From an uncultured Clostridia bacterium (GTDB lineage: Bacteria; Bacillota; Clostridia; TANB77; CAG-508), in the NCBI GenBank assembly GCA_947631185.1, contig CANRKJ010000020.1, forward strand, positions 1 through 43,084: a stretch of DNA of 43,084 bases, in the 5' to 3' direction. Positions 1 through 6,931 of this stretch are shown piece after piece. The translations under genes were made by a program, and so were the position numbers. Position 1 is the stretch's first letter. Every line of letters starts with the position of its first letter. The notes beneath the pieces are model-generated. The model was not told the origin of the DNA and searched no databases. It saw only the letters and a program-made list of their open reading frames with translations.

Positions 1-82
1 TTATATCATCATATTTATATTTAGTCAACAATATTTACCAATTATAGTATGCATTAGAAAAAATTTTTCATACAGAATAAGC

Positions 83-109
83 AAAAAGATGTGCTATAAA
101 CACATCTTT
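83..109 (-). terminator. Rho-independent terminator after the DUF3021 gene
   Basis: Nine-base arms AAAGATGTG / CACATCTTT with a 7-base loop, followed on the minus strand by a short T run (87-83). It lies 39 bases past the stop of the DUF3021 gene and closes the LytTR-DUF3021 unit. I see nothing else in bases 1-82. Confidence 0.75.
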
Positions 110-147
110 CATACTCATTATTTCCTTATTTTTTAAATCATATGTAA

Positions 148-642
148 TCATAACTTTTTTCTTCTTTCAGCTAATTTTTTATTTAAATTTTCCACACTTT
201 GTTGTACTATATAATAAATAGCATATATTACTTCAGAAATTACTATTAAAAGCATAAATACAATATTTAAATTTTCTGAACTATATTTACCTAATACATC
301 TAATAAATAAAATAAAATTAAAAATAAAATACCTCCCAATATATAAAATTTTAATGCTAATTTTATTGTATTTTTTATTATATTTTTTAAAAAATTTTCT
401 TTATCAATTTTTTTACCTTCATATATAATCAATCTTAACATTGTAGAACACAAATTAGCTATCAATATAGAAGTAATTATTTGAATTATAAAATTTTGTG
501 GATTAAATAAATTTAAAATATTTTGTTTATATAGATCAATTCCACCTATTAAATAAATTATTATATATGCAAATACCCACCAAATTATTCCTAAAACAAA
601 ATTTAATAATAAAAATTTTAAAACCTTTTCTTTCTTCTCCAT
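148..642 (-). CDS. DUF3021-type four-helix membrane protein (LytTR partner)
   Basis: Predicted integral membrane protein of 164 aa with four hydrophobic helices at roughly residues 8-30, 45-70, 90-115 and 125-147 and a basic C-terminal tail (LAERRKKL). It starts 13 bases after the LytTR regulator stop, so the two are co-transcribed. Small four-TM proteins directly downstream of stand-alone LytTR DNA-binding proteins are typically DUF3021 family members, thought to modulate or report to the regulator. The assignment rests on topology and context; no catalytic motif is visible. A strong RBS (AGGAGG) precedes the ATG. Confidence 0.62.
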   Translation of the reverse strand: MEKKEKVLKFLLLNFVLGIIWWVFAYIIIYLIGGIDLYKQNILNLFNPQNFIIQIITSILIANLCSTMLRLIIYEGKKIDKENFLKNIIKNTIKLALKFYILGGILFLILFYLLDVLGKYSSENLNIVFMLLIVISEVIYAIYYIVQQSVENLNKKLAERRKKL

Positions 643-655
643 AATAATACCTCCT

Positions 656-1093
656 TTAAATATCTAAAAATTCTTTAATTTTCTTAATATACCTTCTAGA
701 TACATATGTTTGATATCCACTATAAAAATTTATACATATAGTGTTTATGAATTTAGTGTTAAAGTTTCTTACTTCATCAAAATTTACAATTTCGGAATTT
801 GATATTCTCAAAAACTTATCTTTTGATAAAATCTCTTCAAATTCATACAATCTCTTTTTAGAATAATATATTTTATCTCTTGTTCTAACACAAACTTTTC
901 CATTTTCTGTATATATAGATTCAATTTCATCTTCTTTTAAAATATATGTATCGTCATCTAAAGAGACTTTTACAGACTCTTTTTTTTGAGAAAATCTATC
1001 TAATATCTCTTTAATTTCATCATCCATTTCCTTTGCTTGAATTATTATTTTTTTCTCTTGATATTTTTCATCAATTTGCAATTCCACTTTCAT
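656..1093 (-). CDS. LytTR-family DNA-binding transcriptional regulator
   Basis: A 145-aa protein whose C-terminal half (about 50-145) matches a LytTR DNA-binding domain: an extended beta-rich stretch with the EIESIYTENGKV pattern, then FLRISNSEIVNFDEV, then the terminal YVSRRYIKKIKEFL helix. There is no receiver domain, so it is a stand-alone regulator rather than a classical two-component response regulator. Such proteins usually autoregulate and control the adjacent DUF3021 membrane protein gene, which follows after 13 bases. RBS GGGAAAAATTAAGT precedes the ATG. Targets cannot be read from the window. Confidence 0.85.
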   Translation of the reverse strand: MKVELQIDEKYQEKKIIIQAKEMDDEIKEILDRFSQKKESVKVSLDDDTYILKEDEIESIYTENGKVCVRTRDKIYYSKKRLYEFEEILSKDKFLRISNSEIVNFDEVRNFNTKFINTICINFYSGYQTYVSRRYIKKIKEFLDI

Positions 1094-1173
1094 ACTTAAT
1101 TTTTCCCTTTCTTAAATTTATATAAATACATAATTAAATTTATTTGTGTTTCTAAATATATTATACAAAAAAC

Positions 1174-1231
1174 AAATAAACTTATGTTAACTTTTACGTA
1201 TACGGTATAAAAATCAACATAAGTGGTTATT
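1174..1231. repeat. Inverted repeat between iscR-like gene and LytTR gene
   Basis: CTTATGTT and AACATAAG arms enclose about 27 bases that include a small ACGTATACGGTAT palindrome. It lies between the stop of the Rrf2 regulator (1261) and the start of the LytTR gene (1093), so it may be a weak terminator for the former or an operator for the latter. There is no long T run on the minus strand. Confidence 0.4.
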
Positions 1232-1260
1232 TTTTATCAATATTTTTTTAAAATTAAAAA

Positions 1261-1659
1261 CTATCCTAATAAATCTGCTAAAGTTTTACTATCTACATAC
1301 TGATTTATAGCATTATCTAAGCCTTCCCAAAAAGAAAATGTAATACAATCATCCTTTTTATCGCATTTTCCATCCTCTGTTAAACAAACCATAGGAGACA
1401 AATTACCTTCTGCAGCTCTTAATATTTCACCTACTGTATATTCTTCAGGCTTTTTATTTAATTTATATCCTCCATTATTTCCTCTAGCTGTACTTAAAAA
1501 ACCTGCTTTATTTAATAATGAAACAATTTGTTCTAAATATTTAATTGAAACATTTTGTCTATTAGATATATCTTTAAGAGAAATATAATCTCCATTTTCA
1601 TTTAAAGCTAAATCTATCATAATTCTTAAAGCATATCTACCTTTTGTTGATATTCTCAT
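1261..1659 (-). CDS. iscR: Rrf2-family iron-sulfur regulator, IscR type
   Basis: A 132-aa winged-helix regulator. The N-terminus MRISTKGRYALRIMIDLA and the recognition region (SIKYLEQIVSLLNKAGFL, GGYKL) are diagnostic of Rrf2/IscR. Three cysteines, C92, C99 and C105, sit where IscR ligates its cluster, so it probably binds a [2Fe-2S] cluster and senses Fe-S status. Length is typical. It is not next to an isc operon; the only Fe-S biogenesis gene here is the cysteine desulfurase at 38333-39478. A good promoter (TTGCAA, 18-base spacer, TATAAT) and RBS TTGGAGG precede it. CymR-like cysteine control is an alternative role, but the three Cys favour IscR. Confidence 0.88.
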   Translation of the reverse strand: MRISTKGRYALRIMIDLALNENGDYISLKDISNRQNVSIKYLEQIVSLLNKAGFLSTARGNNGGYKLNKKPEEYTVGEILRAAEGNLSPMVCLTEDGKCDKKDDCITFSFWEGLDNAINQYVDSKTLADLLG

Positions 1660-1682
1660 TTCTATCTTCCTCCAATACTTTT

Positions 1683-1712
1683 ATTATACTATTATTTTAA
1701 TAAGAATTGCAA
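1683..1712 (-). promoter_or_regulatory. Sigma-A promoter of the iscR-like gene
   Basis: -35 TTGCAA (1707-1712), 18-base spacer, -10 TATAAT (1683-1688), about 23 bases upstream of the ATG. The -35 abuts the T run of the preceding terminator. Confidence 0.75.
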
Positions 1713-1713
1713 C

Positions 1714-1753
1714 AAAAAAGATATATAGAAAATAAAAATCTACATATCTTTTT
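1714..1753 (-). terminator. Terminator after the transglutaminase-like gene
   Basis: Arms AAAAAGATATGTAGA / TCTATATATCTTTTT (one G-U pair in the minus transcript) with a 9-base loop and a T run, beginning right after the stop at 1756. Confidence 0.8.
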
Positions 1754-1755
1754 AA

Positions 1756-2691
1756 TCATCTAGCATCATCCAATTCTCTTTTATAAACAGCTTCTTTTAA
1801 ACCTGGAATTTTTGGATAACAATATAAGCCAGCACAAACTTTTATTGCCATATCTTCTATTGATATTTTACTATATTGTTCTTTTAACTCATTAAACCAA
1901 TATATATTTATATCATCATTATCTTTTACATATATACATGGAGTATACATTCTTCCATTTCTAGTCATAAAACAACAATCTACTTGTTTAATTTTTTTTC
2001 TTTCTTCTTCTGTAAAATATTGTTTTATAAGTTTTTCGTGATGCCATTTCCTTTCTAAATAATTTATCGATTTATCATAGATAGGTTCTAAATTTCTAAT
2101 AATAAAATCAGCTTTTTCCTGAAAATTATCAAATAAATCCATATCAGATTTTACTAAATACATATAATCATCAGAATAATAATTTTCAGAATCTATATAT
2201 CCTAATTTTCTATCTATCTGTTCTAAATCAAATCTAGAATATATAGAATTGCCTGTTTCTACATTTATTGCATAATGTTCTGGAAATGATCTAGTCTTAA
2301 TATTGTTAAAATCTTGTTGTAAATCATATATTACTTTGGTACAATCTTCCAAAACTTCTATATTATATGCATGTGGTCGATTAACTTCATCATCTATATC
2401 CATTATTGTTTCTATATTAATATTAGGACATCTTAATTTTAAAACTCTCTCAAAAATAATTGATATTGTAGTGCATAAACCTGTCTTTTTATTAAAATAA
2501 TTTTCCATTACATCATTTTTTATACTGTTTCTATAAATCTCTCTTTTTGTACTTTCACTAGCACCTGCATAATTTATATCAAAAGACATGGTTTCACACA
2601 AATCAATATAAATAAATCTTTTAGCTTCTTCATCACTCAAATCTTTAGTTTTTTCTATTAAAAAATTTATATAATCATTTAATGTATTCAT
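1756..2691 (-). CDS. Predicted transglutaminase-like (papain-fold) protein
   Basis: A 311-aa soluble protein with no signal peptide or membrane segment. I do not recognise a named family, but the spacing of three residues fits a transglutaminase-like Cys-His-Asp triad: C73 at the start of a helix (GLCTTISIIFERVLK), H107 in RPHAYNIEV and D123 in VIYDLQQD. It could be a cysteine peptidase, transglutaminase or amidase; substrate unknown. The first 70 residues are helical. It is monocistronic: a terminator follows, and 180 bases upstream lies the structured leader at 2875-3032. RBS AAGGGAAGAATTAAGT precedes the ATG. Confidence 0.55.
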   Translation of the reverse strand: MNTLNDYINFLIEKTKDLSDEEAKRFIYIDLCETMSFDINYAGASESTKREIYRNSIKNDVMENYFNKKTGLCTTISIIFERVLKLRCPNINIETIMDIDDEVNRPHAYNIEVLEDCTKVIYDLQQDFNNIKTRSFPEHYAINVETGNSIYSRFDLEQIDRKLGYIDSENYYSDDYMYLVKSDMDLFDNFQEKADFIIRNLEPIYDKSINYLERKWHHEKLIKQYFTEEERKKIKQVDCCFMTRNGRMYTPCIYVKDNDDINIYWFNELKEQYSKISIEDMAIKVCAGLYCYPKIPGLKEAVYKRELDDAR

Positions 2692-2837
2692 ACTTAATTC
2701 TTCCCTTATTAAGATATATCAAATCAAATTTTATAATTAGAATAACAATAGACTTTGTTAATATTAAAATGTTAAAATCTATGAAAAACCAATATTAAAT
2801 TATTACTATGCCAATTCTAACAAAAATTCTTGATGCG

Positions 2838-2860
2838 AAAATTTACAAAGTAAATTTTCT
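2838..2860. repeat. Perfect 10-bp inverted repeat
   Basis: GAAAATTTAC / GTAAATTTTC around a 3-base loop, between the structured leader RNA and the transglutaminase-like gene. It has no T run, so it could be an operator or an RNA stem in the leader. Confidence 0.5.
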
Positions 2861-2874
2861 GTGCAATGTTATAT

Positions 2875-2998
2875 AAAAAAAAGCCCTACTGGTATGAAGG
2901 GCTTTTACTCTGTTACCGAGATTTTACATAATCAAATATATGGTGGTATTCAATTATGACTGGATTTTTCTTCCAGTTACCACTCTGGATAAGAGTTA
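2875..2998 (-). ncRNA. Structured leader or small RNA with its own promoter and terminator
   Basis: A consensus promoter (3004-3032) would start transcription at about 2998. The transcript begins AACUCUUAUCCAGAGUGGU and can form P1 (2992-2996 with 2907-2911), a two-part P2 (2978-2983 with 2943-2948, and 2972-2976 with 2960-2964, with an 11-nt bulge) and a small P3 (CATA/TATG). It ends in a strong terminator: AAGCCCT/AGGGCTT arms plus eight Ts at 2882-2875. The first 15 nt resemble the 5' consensus of S-box (SAM-I) riboswitches, but the rest of that core is missing. The layout of aptamer-like fold plus intrinsic terminator suggests a riboswitch for the gene starting at 2691, or a stand-alone small RNA. 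Confidence 0.55.
2878..2906 (-). terminator. Intrinsic terminator of the leader RNA
   Basis: AAGCCCT (2881-2887) pairs with AGGGCTT (2898-2904) around a 10-base loop, followed on the minus strand by a T run. This is the most GC-rich terminator stem in this part of the window. Confidence 0.88.
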
Positions 2999-3003
2999 TT
3001 ATT

Positions 3004-3032
3004 ATTTTAGCACCTTTTTCTTATTATGTCAA
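3004..3032 (-). promoter_or_regulatory. Strong promoter of the leader RNA
   Basis: -35 TTGACA (3027-3032), exactly 17-base spacer, -10 TAAAAT (3004-3009). It places the start site at the first base of the predicted P1 stem. Confidence 0.8.
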
Positions 3033-3074
3033 CAAAAAAATAAATTTTATTCTAAAATTAGTTATATTACCATT

Positions 3075-3482
3075 CTATTCAATGCATTCTTTAAGCTTTT
3101 CATCTAATTCTGGACAATCTTTATTTAATCTTATTGGAACACCTTTATCGTTCACAAAACAATGATTTGTTTCTCCGATTGCAACTAATATATCATTTAC
3201 TGTCATTGTATATTCAATTTTTAATCTTACAGAATTATATGAAACTACTTTTGGTATAATTTCAACAACATCATCAAAATAAGTACTATGCTTTATTTCA
3301 CATGTATATGCTAAAACAGGTGATGCTATATTTTGGTCTTCAAGTCTTTTATAACTATACCCCATTTTATCCATAAAATCTACTCTAGCTTCTTCCATCC
3401 ATCTAACATAATTAGAATGATGTGTCATTTTCATTGCATCAGTTTCATAATAATTTACTTTATGTTTATATTTACTTTCCAT
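3075..3482 (-). CDS. Acyl-CoA thioesterase, YbgC/FadM-like hot-dog fold
   Basis: A 135-aa single-domain protein of the 4-hydroxybenzoyl-CoA thioesterase family. The N-terminal YYETDAMKMTHHSNYVRWME matches the YbgC active-site signature, with the catalytic Asp at residue 15 and the NYVRWMEEAR helix. These enzymes hydrolyse short- or medium-chain acyl-CoA thioesters in the cytosol. Length is typical. It appears monocistronic, between the long palindrome (3581-3767) and the leader RNA. RBS AGTGAGG precedes the ATG. The substrate cannot be assigned. Confidence 0.85.
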   Translation of the reverse strand: MESKYKHKVNYYETDAMKMTHHSNYVRWMEEARVDFMDKMGYSYKRLEDQNIASPVLAYTCEIKHSTYFDDVVEIIPKVVSYNSVRLKIEYTMTVNDILVAIGETNHCFVNDKGVPIRLNKDCPELDEKLKECIE

Positions 3483-3580
3483 ATTTTACCTCACTTATTC
3501 AATATTAATCCCATAATTTTTTTCATATTATACTATAAAATTAAAATTTTCTCAAGCAAAATATCATATCTCAAAGTTAT

Positions 3581-3767
3581 AAGTACCAATAGTATATCTT
3601 GTATAAATGTTTAATGATTGAAAGGATACATTTTAGAGTTTCTTAAACAATAAAACAGGGAAAGAGTTCACGCTATGCGTGGAAGGGTGCCCTGTTGATG
3701 TTTTAGAAACTCTAAAATGTATCCTTTCAATCATTAAACATTTATACAAGATATATTATTAGTACTT
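3581..3767. repeat. 187-bp near-perfect palindromic element with structured core
   Basis: Two 69-nt arms (3581-3649 and 3699-3767) are reverse complements with only three mismatches. The 49-bp centre holds a second stem, ACAGGG (3655-3660) with CCCTGT (3690-3695), and inside it a perfect CACGC/GCGTG hairpin (3669-3681). No ORF of note is present. It fills most of the 394-bp gap between the thioesterase and beta-propeller genes. It could be a MITE-like mobile palindrome or a very stable structured RNA; no terminal duplication is obvious. Confidence 0.8.
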
Positions 3768-3842
3768 TTACTTTTATTATATATAAACTAGAAATAAATT
3801 TAAAATAGTATTCTAATATTCTACAAATATTATTTTAACAAC

Positions 3843-3876
3843 AAAAAACCAAGAAGTTTTCTTCTTGGTTTTTTGT
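3843..3876 (-). terminator. Terminator after the beta-propeller gene
   Basis: AACCAAGAAG / CTTCTTGGTT arms with a TTTT loop and T runs on both sides, immediately past the stop at 3877. Probably bidirectional. Confidence 0.88.
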
Positions 3877-5835
3877 TTATTTAATTTCAATTTCCGCTTT
3901 TTTATCTAAAGTATTCAAATCAAAAGATTCAATTTTATCTTCAAAAATAGTATACAAAATATCTTTAATATAAATTACTCTTTTTGGGGAATTTTGATAA
4001 TTAGTTTTTTCTGTTAAATCTCCATATTTTTCAAAACCTTTATTTAAATCAATTTTATATATTACAAATCCACTCTTTGAATTTCTATAATTTTTAGTTC
4101 TATATGTTATAGGAAAACCAATTAAATTTTTTGATTTATTATAAAATAAAGCTTTATGATTAGATGTAATTTCAGAATAAGCATATTCATCACCAATATC
4201 TATGCTAAATATCTCTTTAGGATTTTCTAAATCACTAACATCAAACATAGACATTTTCATATTTTTATTTACTGTTCCACCATATTGATTTTCTTCTGTA
4301 TTATATCCAATTCCAATAATATGTGTATCATCATAAGGATGTAAATATGAACTATATCCTGGAATCTTTAATTCACCTTTAATTGTAGGATTTTTAGGAT
4401 CTGATAAATCTATTACAAATAATGGATCAATTTGTTTAAATGTAACAATATAACCAACTTTTCCTATAAATCTTACAGAATATATTTTTTCATCTAATGC
4501 CATATTTTTAATAGAACCAATTTTTTCTAAATTTTCATCTAATACGTATAATTGATTTTTTGAAAGTCCTTCAACATTTGAAGTTGTAGCAACTCTTAAA
4601 TTTCCTTCATATTCATCCATTGAAAATTGGTTATTTAAATATCCTTTTACAGTAGCTTTTGCTTTTAATGTTAACTTGGTTTCAGCAAGATTAAATTTAT
4701 AAATTACACTTCTTATAGAATTAATTGTTGAATATTTTTCTTGTACAACATATAAATTTTCTGTACTAGCATAAACTGTATCACTTGCTCCAAATATAGT
4801 TTCTATATTTGCATCATTATCGTTATTTATATTAAATCCTGCAACTAACATATATGAATAATTTTTAGTTCCACCAAAATATGCAATATCTTCAGCTTTT
4901 ATTGTAAAAGGTTTATCACCTTTTACAGAATCTCTATAGACTGGTAGAATCTCATCATCCTCCATATCTTCATAATAATATACAGATTTATTACTTATAA
5001 AATAAACATTATCACCTATCATTCTTGAATTGTTATAATATCCATCTAAACTAACTCTTCTTTCTTCTTTAGGAGCTTTTTTATCTTTTATATTCATAAC
5101 AATAGCTTCTGTCATCGTTTTTGAATAATTATAATAATATGAATTTTCTTCATCTTCATCATCTTCTTCAAAAATATAACTTGAACCTAAAACTACTAAT
5201 TTATCACCATTTATAAATACTTCTTTAGGTATAAAATCATTTTCATCTTCATCAAAATCAAGTTTATTTATAATTTTTAAATTGCTACTATCAACAATAA
5301 AAACTAAATTATTTTTAACATAATAAATATATTCTCCATCTGTTTTTACAATATCAGCTTCATCAACATTATCCACTTGAACATTTGTTGTAGAATAATC
5401 TGTTTCTTTTTGTTGAACGGAAGATGACTCTGAATTTGCTGAATCAATTGATTGAATTTCACCTACTGAATCTGAAATACTTTCTGCCATCATAACATCT
5501 GATTTTGTATTCCAATAGTTTGTTCCACTAGAATTTTTTGATAGAACAGATTTTAACTGATCAATATCTTTAAATCTAGGAAGTTCAACATTTTCTGTAT
5601 CTACATTTGTCTTATTACCATTATTAGCCATTTGAATTATATTGGGATTTCCATGATAAAAAGTTCCAATTCCAAAAGCTAAAGCAAATACTGCACAAGC
5701 AGATAAAATTTTTATAAATATTAAATTATTTTTCTTAGGCTTATTTTTTATTTTTTCAAAAGTTTTATTTTTAAGTTCTTCTGATGCATGGACATTATCC
5801 ATTGCTTTTTTAAAATTATCCTTATTATTCATCAT
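3877..5835 (-). CDS. Membrane-anchored beta-propeller protein, putative anti-sigma partner
   Basis: About 652 aa. The first ~35 residues are cytosolic, one membrane segment follows (about 42-62, FIKILSACAVFALAFGIGTFY), and then a Ser/Asn-rich linker and a large extracellular domain resembling the secreted beta-propeller family (Beta_propel/COG4880), with repeated blade-like strands such as YIYYVKNNLVFIVD and YIVTFKQIDPLFVIDLSDP. The gene overlaps the ECF sigma gene: its RBS AGGAGG is the sigma GGT-GGA codons, followed by in-frame TTG, ATG and ATG; I take the first ATG. ECF linkage and an N-terminal tail then TM make it a likely anti-sigma sensor. The short tail is not a recognised anti-sigma domain, so this is inference. 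Confidence 0.75.
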   Translation of the reverse strand: MMNNKDNFKKAMDNVHASEELKNKTFEKIKNKPKKNNLIFIKILSACAVFALAFGIGTFYHGNPNIIQMANNGNKTNVDTENVELPRFKDIDQLKSVLSKNSSGTNYWNTKSDVMMAESISDSVGEIQSIDSANSESSSVQQKETDYSTTNVQVDNVDEADIVKTDGEYIYYVKNNLVFIVDSSNLKIINKLDFDEDENDFIPKEVFINGDKLVVLGSSYIFEEDDEDEENSYYYNYSKTMTEAIVMNIKDKKAPKEERRVSLDGYYNNSRMIGDNVYFISNKSVYYYEDMEDDEILPVYRDSVKGDKPFTIKAEDIAYFGGTKNYSYMLVAGFNINNDNDANIETIFGASDTVYASTENLYVVQEKYSTINSIRSVIYKFNLAETKLTLKAKATVKGYLNNQFSMDEYEGNLRVATTSNVEGLSKNQLYVLDENLEKIGSIKNMALDEKIYSVRFIGKVGYIVTFKQIDPLFVIDLSDPKNPTIKGELKIPGYSSYLHPYDDTHIIGIGYNTEENQYGGTVNKNMKMSMFDVSDLENPKEIFSIDIGDEYAYSEITSNHKALFYNKSKNLIGFPITYRTKNYRNSKSGFVIYKIDLNKGFEKYGDLTEKTNYQNSPKRVIYIKDILYTIFEDKIESFDLNTLDKKAEIEIK

Positions 5836-6301
5836 CAAAACCTCCTTCCAATTTTTCTTTTAAAATATCTCTTGCTCTAGAAAGCCATGTTTTTATCGTA
5901 TTTTCTCCTGTTTTTAAAATATCAGCAATTTCTTTTACTTTATATCCTTCATAATAAAATAAGTAAATTACTGTTTTATAATTCTGGGGTAAATTAAGTA
6001 CTACCTTAAATACATCATTTTCTTCTCTGGTTTCAAATATTATGTTATCTTCTAGTGGAGAAACTTTTTTATTCCAAGCAGAATTATGTAAATTTTTTGT
6101 TAAATTTATAGTTACTCTAATAAACCATGCTTTTTCATGTTCTTTGTTTTCAAATATAGGCATTTTCTCACTAAGTTTTAAAAAAACTTCTTGGAATATA
6201 TCTTCAGCATTTTCTCTATTTCCACATCTAGTTAAGGCAATTCTATAAACCATATCTGAATATGTATTAATTGCTTCTTTTAAATATTCTTCTCTTTGCA
6301 T
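5825..6301 (-). CDS. ECF-subfamily RNA polymerase sigma factor
   Basis: A 158-aa sigma-70 family protein. Region 2 (about 10-75) includes MVYRIALTRCGNRENAEDIF and the EVFLKL helix; region 4 (about 100-152) carries LPQNYKTVIYLFYYEGYKVKEIA and the helix-turn-helix TGENTIKTWLSRARDILK. Regions 1 and 3 are absent, typical of ECF. Its last codons supply the RBS of the overlapping beta-propeller gene, so the two are translationally coupled. A TGAAAC motif upstream suggests autoregulation. RBS AAAGGAGGAAAG precedes the ATG. Confidence 0.93.
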   Translation of the reverse strand: MQREEYLKEAINTYSDMVYRIALTRCGNRENAEDIFQEVFLKLSEKMPIFENKEHEKAWFIRVTINLTKNLHNSAWNKKVSPLEDNIIFETREENDVFKVVLNLPQNYKTVIYLFYYEGYKVKEIADILKTGENTIKTWLSRARDILKEKLEGGFDDE

Positions 6302-6322
6302 TTCTTTCCTCCTTTTATCATT

Positions 6323-6351
6323 AATACAATTCTAATTATAATTTGGTTTCA
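6323..6351 (-). promoter_or_regulatory. Candidate autoregulatory ECF promoter
   Basis: TGAAAC (6346-6351), 17-base spacer, then TGTATT (6323-6328), resembling the TGAAAC...CGTA type recognised by many Firmicute ECF sigmas. A vegetative promoter TTGTAA-16-TATAAT overlaps it, so both reads are possible. Confidence 0.45.
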
Positions 6352-6395
6352 AAAAATTACAATTTTTTATTAAAATTATTTTTTTCCTTAAAATC

Positions 6396-6436
6396 TTTAT
6401 ATAATAAGAAAGTTTGAAAAACATTTCTAGTATATA
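6396..6436. repeat. Intergenic palindrome family, copy A
   Basis: TATATAATAAGAAA ... TTTCTAGTATATA, directly after a terminator T run. On the minus strand its edge reads TATATAAAGATTTTAAGG, matching the TATATAAAGNNTTTACC edge of the other copies. Confidence 0.65.
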
Positions 6437-6467
6437 AAAATAGTCAATAAAAATATTGACTATTTTT
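6436..6467 (-). terminator. Terminator after the deoxyribosyltransferase-like gene
   Basis: AAAAATAGTCAATA / TATTGACTATTTTT, 14-base arms around a 4-base loop, 11 bases past the stop at 6478. Palindrome copy A begins where it ends. Confidence 0.85.
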
Positions 6468-6477
6468 CCTTCAAAAA

Positions 6478-6915
6478 TTATAAATTATTTAAAAAATTAG
6501 TTAATTCAGTTTTATTTTTAAAAATTTTATCAAAAATCAAATATAATGAATCTGTAACATCATACTCTCCTATTGCATAGCATTTTTTTCCCATTCCATA
6601 TGCAATACCTGCTTCTATATGTGCAGATTTTCCGGCAGGAAGTACTAACAATAAATTTTCAGAATTTTTTTCACCTTCTAAATCCATCTCAAAAATATTT
6701 CTTACTTCATCACTATTTAATTCCATATCTTCAAATTTATCTTGAATATTATTTGCAGATTCTGATAAATCTAAATTAGCTTGCTTAAATGATTCTTCAT
6801 TTTTTAAAAAACAATAATATGATATATTTAACTTATCAAAAATATCACATATTTCTAATATGTTTTCTCTATTTCTCATTCTTCCTGCTATAAAAAATTT
6901 ATATTTTTTTTCCAT
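6478..6915 (-). CDS. Nucleoside 2-deoxyribosyltransferase-like protein
   Basis: A 145-aa Rossmann-like protein. The N-terminal strand FFIAGRM and the C-terminal LLLVLPAGKSAHIEAGIAYGMGKKCYAI match the nucleoside 2-deoxyribosyltransferase superfamily: the PAG(K)SAH-E-G-Y/AGMGK motif with the catalytic-position Glu in HIEAG. The central region is more diverged. It could be a true deoxyribosyltransferase in nucleoside salvage or a nucleotide-binding relative. It starts 16 bases after the FtsH-like ATPase gene stop, so the pair forms an operon. Confidence 0.68.
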   Translation of the reverse strand: MEKKYKFFIAGRMRNRENILEICDIFDKLNISYYCFLKNEESFKQANLDLSESANNIQDKFEDMELNSDEVRNIFEMDLEGEKNSENLLLVLPAGKSAHIEAGIAYGMGKKCYAIGEYDVTDSLYLIFDKIFKNKTELTNFLNNL

Positions 6916-6931
6916 TTTATATTCCTCCTAA

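Noticed and set aside
2960-2990. T-box antiterminator (AGAGUGGUAACUGG resembles AGGGUGGUACCGCG)
   Set aside because: It is at the 5' end of the RNA rather than next to the terminator, and the downstream gene is not an aminoacyl-tRNA synthetase or amino-acid gene.
2907-2998. SAM-I (S-box) riboswitch
   Set aside because: Only the first ~15 nt match the consensus; the kink-turn and the GCAACC core are missing and the P1 3' strand differs. Left as an unassigned structured RNA.
3333-3614. Plus-strand ORF over the thioesterase start and the palindrome
   Set aside because: It is antisense to a well-supported gene, has no RBS, and its composition is that of complement sequence.
3581-3767. Insertion sequence remnant
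   Set aside because: There is no transposase coding and no clear target duplication; the arms pair along their whole length, unlike ordinary IS ends.
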